This document shows, piece after piece, positions 44,116 to 52,303 of a stretch of 64,000 nt of DNA. Every line of letters begins with the position of its first letter. Within the stretch, counting starts at the first letter, position 1. The stretch is taken from the NCBI RefSeq assembly GCF_029428875.1, contig NZ_JAJSOO010000001.1, positions 682,001-746,000 on the forward strand, given 5' to 3'. Source of the stretch: Streptomyces sp. JH34. GTDB taxonomy: Bacteria > Actinomycetota > Actinomycetes > Streptomycetales > Streptomycetaceae. A model generated the notes under the pieces. That model was not told the origin of the DNA. It saw only the letters and a list, made by a program, of their open reading frames with translations, and made no database searches. The position numbers and the translations under genes were made by a program.

Positions 44116-44737
44116 AGCGGCTCCTGGCCCGCCATTTCCCGACCATCGCCGCCGGGGCCTTCCCCGGTGCTCCGCAGTCGTAGGGCGGCTGGGGGTCGTA
44201 CTCGGTCAGCAGCTGGACGGCCTGGGCGTGTTCGTCGCCCGCGATCCTGCCGAGCAGGGTGAGGCCCATGTCGATGCCGGCGGAGACGCCCGCGGCGGTG
44301 ACGTACTTCCCGTCGGTGACCACCCGCTCGCCCGTCGGCTCGGCACCGAGGGTCCTGAGGACGTCGAGGGCGAGCCAGTGCGAGGTGGCGCGCCGCCCGG
44401 CGAGCAGTCCGGCTGCGGCCAGGAGCAGGGATCCGGTGCACACCGAGGTCGTCCAGGTACTGCCGGCATCGGCCGCCCGCAGCCAGCCGAGCAGCGCCCC
44501 GTTCTCCATCTGGTCGCTCTGCCCCGGACCTCCCGGCACGATCACCACGTCGGGGGCGGGCACGTCGGCGAGGGTCCGGTCGGCGACGAGTGCGAGACTG
44601 CCGCTGTCGTTGCGCACGGCACCCGGCCTCTCGGCGACGAGGACGGTCTCCGCTCCGGGAGCCCGGCTGAGCATCTCGTAGGGGCCCACGGCGTCGAGCG
44701 CCGTGAACCGGTCGAAGAGCACGATCGCGATCCGCAT
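44102..44737 (-). CDS. DJ-1/PfpI family protein
   Basis: 211-residue class I glutamine-amidotransferase-like protein. The nucleophile elbow is TSVCTGSLLLAAAGLL, and the conserved acidic residue is in GPYEML. The fold and size match isonitrile hydratase (InhA) and GlxA-type proteins lacking DNA-binding domains; glyoxalase/deglycase activity is another option. It follows the GlxA-type regulator after 18 bp and looks like its single-domain paralogue. No signal peptide. Confidence 0.87.
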   Translation of the reverse strand: MRIAIVLFDRFTALDAVGPYEMLSRAPGAETVLVAERPGAVRNDSGSLALVADRTLADVPAPDVVIVPGGPGQSDQMENGALLGWLRAADAGSTWTTSVCTGSLLLAAAGLLAGRRATSHWLALDVLRTLGAEPTGERVVTDGKYVTAAGVSAGIDMGLTLLGRIAGDEHAQAVQLLTEYDPQPPYDCGAPGKAPAAMVGKWRARSRFILT

Positions 44738-44755
44738 GGTGTTCCTTCCGTCGTT

Positions 44756-45712
44756 TCACGCGGGATGGGAGCGGAAGCGGCGCCGGTATTCGGCGGGCGC
44801 CGTCCCGAGTGCCTTGACGAAGGCGCGGCGCATCGCCTCCGGGGTGCCGTAACCGCTGGCCCGGGCAATGCCTTCGACGCCGTCGGCCGTGTCCTCCAGC
44901 AGCCGCCGCGCCTGTTCCAGCCGTACGCGCTCGACGTACCTGCCCGGGGTGAGGCCGGTCTCGGTCCGGAAGGCGCGGGCGAAGTGGCGGGGCGAGAGTC
45001 CGGCCCGGGCCGCGAGCGCCTCGACCGAGAGGTCGGCGTCCGGGTGCTCGGTGATCCAGTGCTGGACCCCGCGGAGTGGTTCGCGGACGGCGGTCTGCGC
45101 GGTCAACTGGGCGCTGAACTGCGCCTGGTTGCCGGGGCGCCGCAGGAACACGACGAGGTGACGGGCGACGGTGAGCGCCACCTCCCGCCCGTGTTCCTCC
45201 TCGACCAGCGCGAGCGCGAGGTCGATGCCCGCGGTGACACCGGCCGACGTCGCCAGCCGTCCGTCGCGCACGAAGATCGGGTCCGGGTCGACCCGCACCG
45301 CCGGGTACGTCCGCGCGAGCGTCTCGCAGACGGACCAGTGGGTGGTGACCCGGTGGCCGTCGAGCTGGCCGGCCTCGGCGAGCAGCAGGGCGCCGGTGCA
45401 CACCGAGACCAGTTGCCCGGCCCGGGGGCCGTGGGTGCGGAGCCAGTCGATCAGGTCCGGGGAGGGCGTACGCGTCCCGGCACCTCCCGGCACGATAAGG
45501 AGATCGGGCACGGGGGCGTCCGCGAGCGCGCCGTCGGGGACGAGCGTGAGGCCGCTGGAGCAGCGGACCGGGGCACCGTCCAGCGAGGCGGTGCGCAGAT
45601 CGTAGGAGACCTCGGGGAAGCGGGAGGCTCCGGCGAAGACCTCCGCCGGGCCACTCACGTCGAGGCTCTGCACGCCCTCGAAGAGGACGACGAGCACGGA
45701 TCGCTGCTTCAT
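44756..45712 (-). CDS. GlxA-family AraC-type regulator with DJ-1 domain
   Basis: 318 residues in two domains. The N-terminal DJ-1/PfpI domain has the elbow LVSVCTGALLLAEAG; the C-terminal AraC DNA-binding domain has LSVEALAARAGLSPRHFARA followed by the second helix-turn-helix VEGIARASGYGTPEAMRRAF. Such proteins sense a small molecule and activate neighbouring genes. The ATG at 45712 has AGGA eight bases upstream; an open frame to 45763 is rejected. The DJ-1 gene next to it is the obvious target. Confidence 0.9.
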   Translation of the reverse strand: MKQRSVLVVLFEGVQSLDVSGPAEVFAGASRFPEVSYDLRTASLDGAPVRCSSGLTLVPDGALADAPVPDLLIVPGGAGTRTPSPDLIDWLRTHGPRAGQLVSVCTGALLLAEAGQLDGHRVTTHWSVCETLARTYPAVRVDPDPIFVRDGRLATSAGVTAGIDLALALVEEEHGREVALTVARHLVVFLRRPGNQAQFSAQLTAQTAVREPLRGVQHWITEHPDADLSVEALAARAGLSPRHFARAFRTETGLTPGRYVERVRLEQARRLLEDTADGVEGIARASGYGTPEAMRRAFVKALGTAPAEYRRRFRSHPA

Positions 45713-45810
45713 GCGGGCAATCCTGGCCGGACCGCCCGATGGCCGCAATGACGAGTTTCCCACCTATGCTGCCATGCGCACGTCGCGGGCGGACCCGGGC
45801 CTGTTCCACG

Positions 45811-45829
45811 TACCAACCAGTCGGTAACG
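45811..45829 (+). promoter_or_regulatory. Operator-like palindrome over a -10 box
   Basis: TACCAACCAGTCGGTA at 45811-45826 is a 16-bp palindrome with six of eight pairs matching, of the ACC-AC-GT-GGT type often bound by TetR proteins. TAACGT at 45824-45829 is a -10 hexamer seven bases before the ATG of the SCO6745-family gene, so a bound repressor would block a leaderless transcript. The regulator is not identifiable here. Confidence 0.5.
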
Positions 45830-45836
45830 TGCGGGC

Positions 45837-46700
45837 ATGAGTACTCTTCCCCCGCGTGCCGGACGCCGCTGCCACAACGCGCTCAACCCGCTGCACTCCT
45901 GTGTCTACTTCTCCCCCGACCTCGGCAAGGAGTTCGGCGAGCTCGGCGTCGACGACGCGAGCCGGGTCTACTTCGCCGCGCGCGGCGCGGCCCTCGGCGC
46001 GGCGGGCGCGGGCACGGTCACCGCGACCTTCTACAACTTCAACCACGAACTGGTGTCCCGCCACCTGCCGTCCGTCTGGTCGGAGATCACCCCGCAGGCG
46101 GCACTCGACGCGCGGCTGAAGGCGGCCGATTCGACGCTGCGGCGGGTGCTCGGCGAGGAGACCGTGGCCTCCCCGGAGATGGCGGAGGCGGCGGAGCTCG
46201 CTCTGCGGGCCGCCGAGGCCTGCACACGCCACGCCCGCCCGCTCTACGCCGCGCACGCCGATCTCGCGGTCCCCGACCAGCCTCACCTTGCGTTCTGGCA
46301 CGCCGCGACGCTGCTGCGCGAGCACCGCGGCGACGGGCATCTCGCCGCTCTGCTCTCGGCAGGCCTCGACCCGCTCGAGGCGCTGGTCAGCCACACCGCC
46401 ACCGGCAAGGGCATGGCGCCCCGCTGGATCCTCGCCACCCGCGGCTGGCGTCGCGCCGACTGGGACGCGGCGGTGGAGCGCCTGCGCGGCCGGGGCGTTC
46501 TGGACGCGGAGGGCGAGCTGACCGGCACGGGCACCGCGCTCAGGGCGGAGCTGGAGGAGGCGACGGACCGGATGGACGCCGCACCCTACGAACATCTGGG
46601 CGCCGACGGCGTGGCCCGGCTCACCGAACTGGGCCGGGGATTCCTCTTCGCGGCCGCCTCCGCGGGCGCGTTCCCGGAGGATCTGGTCGGCAAGGGCTGA
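45837..46700 (+). CDS. SCO6745-family protein
   Basis: 287-residue soluble protein of unknown function, a family named after the S. coelicolor gene at the equivalent place. All-alpha predicted, with HNALNPLHSCVYFSPD at the N-terminus, a conserved FYNFNHELVSRHLPSVW, and a C-terminal region (RGWRRADWDAAVERLRGRG) that resembles winged-helix MarR-like modules. The family often sits near flavin/F420 enzymes, but I can give no reaction. The ATG at 45837 directly follows a -10 box. Confidence 0.85.
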   Translation: MSTLPPRAGRRCHNALNPLHSCVYFSPDLGKEFGELGVDDASRVYFAARGAALGAAGAGTVTATFYNFNHELVSRHLPSVWSEITPQAALDARLKAADSTLRRVLGEETVASPEMAEAAELALRAAEACTRHARPLYAAHADLAVPDQPHLAFWHAATLLREHRGDGHLAALLSAGLDPLEALVSHTATGKGMAPRWILATRGWRRADWDAAVERLRGRGVLDAEGELTGTGTALRAELEEATDRMDAAPYEHLGADGVARLTELGRGFLFAAASAGAFPEDLVGKG

Positions 46701-46767
46701 GCCCGCACACGTTTACGACGCGTCCCACGGGCCAGGCGACGGATACACCCTACGAAGGAGGCACACC

Positions 46768-46899
46768 GTGTTCCGTGCGATCGCAAACGCTCTGAGTACC
46801 GTCGGATCGGCCATCGCCACCGTGGTGACCCTGCCCTTCCGGCTCCTGGCCGGCCTCTTCGGCGGCGCGTCGCGCGGCGGCAGGACCCGGCGCGCGTGA
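46768..46899 (+). CDS. LPFR-type small protein
   Basis: 43 residues, from FRAIANALSTVGSAIATVV to TRRA, with the motif LPFRLLAGLFGG in the middle. An amphipathic or membrane-embedded helix is followed by a basic Arg/Gly tail. Small proteins with this LPFR motif recur in Streptomyces. A clear AAGGAGG five bases before the GTG at 46768 and the unbroken codon bias make it a real gene. Function unknown. Confidence 0.75.
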   Translation: MFRAIANALSTVGSAIATVVTLPFRLLAGLFGGASRGGRTRRA

Positions 46900-47058
46900 C
46901 CGGGGTCTTCTCAGGTACGTCGGGGCCGTGACCGAGCAGGTCACGCGACACGGCCCCCGGCAACCCGGCACAATGCAGGCGAAGGGGCCCACCCGGGTGT
47001 GGACCACCCCAGTGGCACAGCCAGCACAGCCAGTACGAGAAGGCGAGTCGGGAAAACC

Positions 47059-49497
47059 GTGACGACGTCCATCGAAGGCAGGATCGCCGAGGAGCTCGGC
47101 GTACGTGAGCGTCAGGTGAAGGCGGCCGTCGACTTGCTCGACGGCGGGTCGACCGTGCCGTTCATCGCGCGCTACCGCAAGGAAGCGACCGAGATGCTCG
47201 ACGATGCGCAACTGCGCACGCTCGAGGAGAGGTTGCGCTATCTGCGGGAACTCGAGGACCGCCGCAAGGCGGTCCTCGACTCCGTGCGTGAGCAGGGCAA
47301 GCTCGACGCGGCCCTGGAAGCGCGGATCCGGGCCGCCGACACCAAGGCGCGACTGGAGGACATCTACCTCCCGTTCAAGCCGAAGCGCCGGACGAAGGCG
47401 CAGATCGCGCGCGAGGCGGGCCTGGAGCCCCTGGCCGACGGGCTGCTCGGCGACCCGTCGGTGGAGCCGCTCGACGCCGCCGCGGCGTTCGTCGACTCCG
47501 GGAAGGGTGTGGCGGACCCGGCGGCGGCCCTGGAGGGCGCCCGGGCGATCCTCACCGAACGCTTCTCGGAGGATGCCGACCTGACCGGTGAGCTGCGCGA
47601 ACGCATGTGGTCGCGCGGCAGGGTCGTGGCGAAGGTGCGGGACGGCAAGGAAGAGGCGGGCGCGAAGTTCGCCGACTACTTCGACTTCGCCGAGCCGTTC
47701 ACCGCGCTTCCCTCGCACCGGATCCTCGCGATGCTGCGCGGCGAGAAGGACGACGTGCTCGATCTGGTGCTCGAGCCGGAGGAGCCGTCGGAACAGCCGG
47801 GCCCCTCGACGTACGAGAACATGGTCGCCCGCCGTTTCGGGGTCGCCGACCGCGGCCGGCCCGGCGACAAGTGGCTGGGTGACACGGTCCGCTGGGCCTG
47901 GCGGACCCGGATCCTGGTGCACCTCGGGATCGACCTCCGGCTGCGCCTGCGCACGGCGGCGGAGGACGAGGCCGTGCGCGTCTTCGCGTCGAACCTGCGG
48001 GACCTGCTGCTCGCCGCACCGGCGGGTACCCGGGCGACCCTGGGGCTCGACCCCGGATTCCGTACGGGCGTGAAGGTCGCCGTCGTCGACGCGACCGGCA
48101 AGGTCGTCGCGACCGACGTGATCCATCCGCATGTACCGGCGAACAAGTGGGACCAGTCGCTCGCCACGCTGGCGCGTCTCGCGAAGGAGCACCAGGTCGA
48201 CCTGATCGCGATCGGGAACGGCACGGCGTCCCGCGAGACCGACAAGCTCGCCGGTGAGCTGTGCGACAAGCACCCCGAGCTGGAGCTCACCAAGGTGATG
48301 GTGTCGGAGGCCGGCGCCTCCGTGTACTCGGCCTCGGCGTTCGCCTCGCAGGAACTCCCCGACATGGACGTCTCGTTGCGCGGCGCCGTCTCGATCGCGC
48401 GCCGGCTCCAGGACCCGCTGGCCGAGCTGGTGAAGATCGACCCGAAGTCGATCGGGGTCGGGCAGTACCAGCACGACCTGTCCGAGGTGAAGCTGTCGCG
48501 CTCCCTGGACGCGGTGGTCGAGGACTGTGTGAACGGCGTCGGCGTCGACGTCAACACCGCTTCGGCCCCGCTGCTCTCACGGGTGTCGGGCATCGCGTCC
48601 GGTCTGGCCGAGAACATCGTGGCGCACCGGGACGCGAACGGCCCGTTCCGCTCCCGCCGGGCGCTCAAGGACGTGGCCCGGCTGGGGCCGAAGGCGTACG
48701 AGCAGTGCGCGGGCTTCCTCCGGATCCGGGGCGGCGACGACCCGCTGGACGGGTCGAGCGTGCACCCCGAGGCGTATCCCGTGGTCCGGACGATGGTGAA
48801 GCGGACCGGCGGTGACGTCGCCTCGCTGATCGGCAACACGCAGGCGCTGCGCTCGCTGAGCCCCGGCGACTTCGTGGACGACAAGTTCGGCCTGCCGACC
48901 GTGACGGACATCCTGCGTGAGCTGGAGAAGCCGGGCCGTGACCCTCGGCCCGCCTTCAGGACCGCCACGTTCAAGGAAGGTGTGGAGAAGCTCGGCGACC
49001 TGGCGCCCGGGATGGTGCTGGAGGGTGTCGTCACGAACGTCGCGGCCTTCGGCGCGTTCGTCGACGTCGGCGTCCACCAGGACGGTCTCGTCCACGTCTC
49101 GGCGATGTCGCGGACGTTCGTCAAGGACCCGAGGGACGTCGTGAAGCCGGGCGACATCGTGAAGGTGAAGGTCATGGACGTCGACATCCCGCGCAAGCGT
49201 GTGTCGCTGACCCTGAGGCTCGACGACGAGGCCGCGACGGGTCAGGAGGGCGGCGGGCAGGGCCCGAAGCGGGAGCGGAGCGCGCAGGGCGGTGGCGAGC
49301 GGCCGCCGCGCCAGCGGGAGGGGCAGGACGGCCGTCAGGGAGGCGGCGGGCAGCGCCGTGACAGGCGCGGGGGCGGGAACGGGGGCGGGGGCGGAGCACC
49401 GCGTCCCGCCGCGGCTCCGGCGAACAGCGCGATGGCCGACGCACTGCGGCGCGCGGGCCTGACGGGCGGCTCCGACCGAGGCGGACGCAAGCGCTGA
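47059..49497 (+). CDS. tex: Tex family RNA-binding transcription accessory protein
   Basis: 812 residues. Domain order follows Tex: N-terminal helical region with VPFIARYRKEATEMLDD, the YqgF-like RNase H fold (LGLDPGFRTGVKVAVVD), a helix-hairpin-helix module (NTASAPLLSRVSGI), and a C-terminal S1 RNA-binding domain at about residues 650-725 (GMVLEGVVTNVAAFGAFVDV). The last 85 residues are a Gly/Arg-rich tail. Tex binds nucleic acid and affects transcription of stressed or repetitive loci. GTG start at 47059 with a weak GGGAAAA. Monocistronic by appearance. Confidence 0.95.
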   Translation: MTTSIEGRIAEELGVRERQVKAAVDLLDGGSTVPFIARYRKEATEMLDDAQLRTLEERLRYLRELEDRRKAVLDSVREQGKLDAALEARIRAADTKARLEDIYLPFKPKRRTKAQIAREAGLEPLADGLLGDPSVEPLDAAAAFVDSGKGVADPAAALEGARAILTERFSEDADLTGELRERMWSRGRVVAKVRDGKEEAGAKFADYFDFAEPFTALPSHRILAMLRGEKDDVLDLVLEPEEPSEQPGPSTYENMVARRFGVADRGRPGDKWLGDTVRWAWRTRILVHLGIDLRLRLRTAAEDEAVRVFASNLRDLLLAAPAGTRATLGLDPGFRTGVKVAVVDATGKVVATDVIHPHVPANKWDQSLATLARLAKEHQVDLIAIGNGTASRETDKLAGELCDKHPELELTKVMVSEAGASVYSASAFASQELPDMDVSLRGAVSIARRLQDPLAELVKIDPKSIGVGQYQHDLSEVKLSRSLDAVVEDCVNGVGVDVNTASAPLLSRVSGIASGLAENIVAHRDANGPFRSRRALKDVARLGPKAYEQCAGFLRIRGGDDPLDGSSVHPEAYPVVRTMVKRTGGDVASLIGNTQALRSLSPGDFVDDKFGLPTVTDILRELEKPGRDPRPAFRTATFKEGVEKLGDLAPGMVLEGVVTNVAAFGAFVDVGVHQDGLVHVSAMSRTFVKDPRDVVKPGDIVKVKVMDVDIPRKRVSLTLRLDDEAATGQEGGGQGPKRERSAQGGGERPPRQREGQDGRQGGGGQRRDRRGGGNGGGGGAPRPAAAPANSAMADALRRAGLTGGSDRGGRKR

Positions 49498-49507
49498 CAC
49501 ACGAGGG

Positions 49508-49543
49508 CGACGGGCGGACGGGGCATCCCCTGTCCGCCCGTCG
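49508..49543. terminator. Bidirectional terminator between tex and the ABC-F gene
   Basis: A 16-bp stem (CGACGGGCGGACGGGG pairing with CCCC and GTCCGCCCGTCG, one bulged T, CAT loop) in the 113-bp convergent gap. It can serve both transcripts. Confidence 0.75.
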
Positions 49544-49610
49544 TCGTTCCACCGGGCAGCCGTGCGGCCGTTCCGGGACGGACAGGCGATCGATCCGGCC
49601 GGGGTTCCGG

Positions 49611-51251
49611 TCAGCCGGCCTCGGTCACCCTGCCGTCGGCCACCACCACCCGGCGGGTCGTGCGGACCGCCTCCAGCATCCGCCGGTCGTGCGTGACCAG
49701 CAGGAGGGTCCCGGTGTACGCCTCCAGGGCCGACTCCAGCTGTTCGATCGCCGGGAGGTCCAGGTGGTTCGTCGGTTCGTCCAGGACCAGCAGGTTGACG
49801 CCCCTTCCCTGGAGCAGGGCGAGGCCCGCCCGGGTGCGTTCGCCGGGCGAGAGCGTCGTCGCGGGGCGCAGCACGTGCGCGGCCCGCAGACCGAACTTGG
49901 CGAGCAGGGTGCGCACCTCGGCGGGCTCGGTGTCGGGGACCGCGGCGCAGAAGGCGTCGAGCAGGCTCTCCGTGCCGTGGAACAGCTTGCGGGCCTGGTC
50001 GACCTCGCCCACCACGACGCCCGAGCCGAGGGACGCGTGGCCCGCGTCGAGCGGCAGCCTGCCGAGCAGCGCGGCGAGCAGGGTGGACTTGCCGGCCCCG
50101 TTGGCACCGGTGATGGCGACCCGGTCGGCCCAGTCGATCTGCAGGGTGGCCGGTCCGAAGGAGAAGCCGCCTCGGACGACGGCCGCGTCGCGCAGGGCGG
50201 CGACGACGGAGCCGGAGCGCGGTGCGGAGGCGATCTCCATCCGCAGCTCCCACTCCTTGCGCGGCTCCTCGACGACGTCGAGCCGCTCGATCATGCGCTG
50301 GGTCTGCTTGGCCTTGGCGGCCTGCTTCTCACTGGCCTCGCTGCGGAACTTGCGGCCGATCTTGTCGTTGTCGGTGGCCTTGCGGCGGGCGTTCTTGACG
50401 CCCTTGTCCATCCAGCCCCGCTGCATCTGGGCACGTCCCTCGAGCGCGGAGCGCTTGTCGGAGTACTCCTCGTACTCCTCGCGGGCGTGCGAGCGCGCGC
50501 GTTCGCGCTCCTCGAGGTAGGAGGCGTAGCCGCCGCCGTAGAGGTTGATCTGCTGCTGGGCGAGATCGAGTTCCAGGACCTTGGTGACCGTGCGCATCAG
50601 GAACTCGCGGTCGTGGCTGACCACCACGGTGCCCGCGCGCAGTCCGGACACGAAGCGCTCCAGGCGCTCCAGGCCGTCGAGGTCGAGGTCGTTGGTGGGC
50701 TCGTCGAGCAGGAAGACGTCGTAACGCGAGAGCAGCAGCGAGGCGAGGCCCGCGCGGGCCGCCTGACCGCCGGAGAGCGCGGTCATCGGCTGGTCGAGGC
50801 CGACGGACAGGCCGAGGTCGGCCGCGGTCTCCTCGGCTCGCTCGTCCAGGTCGGCGCCGCCGAGGTCCAGCCAGCGCTCCAGCGTCTCGGAGTAGGCGTC
50901 GTCCGCACCGGGCGCGCCGTCCACGAGGGCCTGGGTCGCCGCGTCCATGGCGGCCTGGGCGTCGGCGACCCCGGTGCGGCGGGCGAGGAAGTCGCGCACG
51001 GACTCGCCCTCGCGTCGCTCGGGCTCCTGCGGGAGGTGTCCGACGGTGGCGGTGGGCGGGGAGAGCCTCAGCTCGCCCTCCTCCGGCCTGTCGAGTCCGG
51101 CGAGCAGGCGGAGCAGCGAGGACTTTCCGGCGCCGTTGGCTCCGACGAGACCGATCACGTCGCCGGGGGCGACCACGAGGTCGAGTCCCGCGAAGAGTGT
51201 GCGGTCGCCGTGGCCGGCGGCGAGTTCCTTGGCGACGAGAGTGGCAGTCAT
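49611..51251 (-). CDS. ABC-F family ATPase
   Basis: 546 residues with two ABC domains and no membrane helices. The first has GLVGANGAGKSSLLRLLAG and ALSGGQAARAGLASLLL with FLLDEPTNDLD; the second has ITGANGAGKSTLLAALLG, TLSPGERTRAGLAL and LLVLDEPTNHLD. The charged linker between them (about residues 235-330, rich in Lys, Arg and Glu) is the ribosome-interacting region of translation or antibiotic-resistance ABC-F factors. ATG at 51251 lacks a ribosome-binding site; TAGGAT eleven bases upstream suggests a nearly leaderless start. Confidence 0.92.
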   Translation of the reverse strand: MTATLVAKELAAGHGDRTLFAGLDLVVAPGDVIGLVGANGAGKSSLLRLLAGLDRPEEGELRLSPPTATVGHLPQEPERREGESVRDFLARRTGVADAQAAMDAATQALVDGAPGADDAYSETLERWLDLGGADLDERAEETAADLGLSVGLDQPMTALSGGQAARAGLASLLLSRYDVFLLDEPTNDLDLDGLERLERFVSGLRAGTVVVSHDREFLMRTVTKVLELDLAQQQINLYGGGYASYLEERERARSHAREEYEEYSDKRSALEGRAQMQRGWMDKGVKNARRKATDNDKIGRKFRSEASEKQAAKAKQTQRMIERLDVVEEPRKEWELRMEIASAPRSGSVVAALRDAAVVRGGFSFGPATLQIDWADRVAITGANGAGKSTLLAALLGRLPLDAGHASLGSGVVVGEVDQARKLFHGTESLLDAFCAAVPDTEPAEVRTLLAKFGLRAAHVLRPATTLSPGERTRAGLALLQGRGVNLLVLDEPTNHLDLPAIEQLESALEAYTGTLLLVTHDRRMLEAVRTTRRVVVADGRVTEAG

Positions 51252-51366
51252 CAGGGTGACGATCCTAGCCAACCGGTGGAGCCGGGTTTCCCTCCGGACC
51301 GGGGTGCGACCATGGCTCCTCCGGCCCCGGCACGGGCGGCGCGACGTGGGGACAGGGGTGGGCGCG

Positions 51367-52290
51367 GTGGCGGACGTGATCGTGGTGGGCGGCGGGGTCA
51401 GCGGGCTGACCACGGCCCTGCTGCTGGCGGAGCGCGGTCTGCGGGTGCGGGTCTGGTCCCGGGACGCGGTCACGGCGACGACCTCGGCCGTGGCCGGCGC
51501 GCTGTGGTGGCCGTACCGGATCGAGCCCGCGGAGCTGGTGGGCGCGTGGTCGCTCGAGACGCTCCGGGTGTACGAGGAGCTGGCCGCGGTCCCCGCGGAG
51601 ACCGGCGTCCGCATGGTCGCCGGGGTGCACGGGGGCGAGCGGCTGGCCGCGCTGGGGCCGTGGGCCCGCAGCCTGGATCAGGTCTCCGAGGTGCCGGAGG
51701 GGTTGCGGGTGACCCTTCCGCTGATCGACATGCCCGCGCATCTGCGCTGGCTGGCGGGCCGGCTGGCCACGGCGGGCGGCGTGGTCGAGCGGCGTACGGT
51801 ACGCGGTTTCGAGGAGGCGGCGGCCGAGGCGCGGGTGGTGGTCAACTGCACCGGTCTCGGCGCCCGCGAGCTGGTCCCGGATCCCGGGGTGAGGGCGGTG
51901 CGGGGGCAGTTGGTGGTGGTGGAGAACCCCGGCATCGACGAGTGGTTCACCCACGCGGACCCGGCGTCGAGCACGACGACGTACCTCTTCCCGCAGCCGG
52001 GCGGGCTGGTGCTGGGCGGGACGGCGGAGGTGGACGATCCGCGGAGGGAGCCCGACCCCGGCACGGCTCGGGAGATCGTGGAGCGTTGCGCGCGGGTGCG
52101 GCCGGAGATCGCCGGGGCCCGTGTCATCGGCCACCGCGTGGGTCTGCGGCCCTCCAGGGACGCGGGGGTGCGCATCGAGGCGGAGGACCTGCCGGGCGGT
52201 GGTCTGCTGGTGCACAACTACGGGCACGGGGGCGCCGGCGTGACGGTCGCCCGGGGCTGTGCGCGGGCTGCGGCCCAGCTGGTGGGCTGA
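51367..52290 (+). CDS. D-amino-acid oxidase-like FAD enzyme
   Basis: 307-residue flavoprotein. VIVVGGGVSGLTTALLLAERG binds FAD; VAGALWWPYR (substrate loop), VVNCTGLGARELV and the C-terminal LLVHNYGHGGAGVTVARG are the DAO signature (the last being the HNYGHGGxG motif). It oxidises neutral D-amino acids to 2-oxo acids with hydrogen peroxide release. The GTG at 51367 has AGGGG eight bases upstream. Convergent with the betaine transporter, 13 bp from its stop. Confidence 0.92.
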   Translation: MADVIVVGGGVSGLTTALLLAERGLRVRVWSRDAVTATTSAVAGALWWPYRIEPAELVGAWSLETLRVYEELAAVPAETGVRMVAGVHGGERLAALGPWARSLDQVSEVPEGLRVTLPLIDMPAHLRWLAGRLATAGGVVERRTVRGFEEAAAEARVVVNCTGLGARELVPDPGVRAVRGQLVVVENPGIDEWFTHADPASSTTTYLFPQPGGLVLGGTAEVDDPRREPDPGTAREIVERCARVRPEIAGARVIGHRVGLRPSRDAGVRIEAEDLPGGGLLVHNYGHGGAGVTVARGCARAAAQLVG

Positions 52291-52303
52291 GCCGCAGCAT
52301 CCG

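Noticed and set aside
43743..46595. A 950-codon minus-strand frame across the hydratase, DJ-1, GlxA and SCO6745-family genes
   Set aside because: It crosses four well-supported genes in other frames and shows low-complexity translation; it is a shadow of them.
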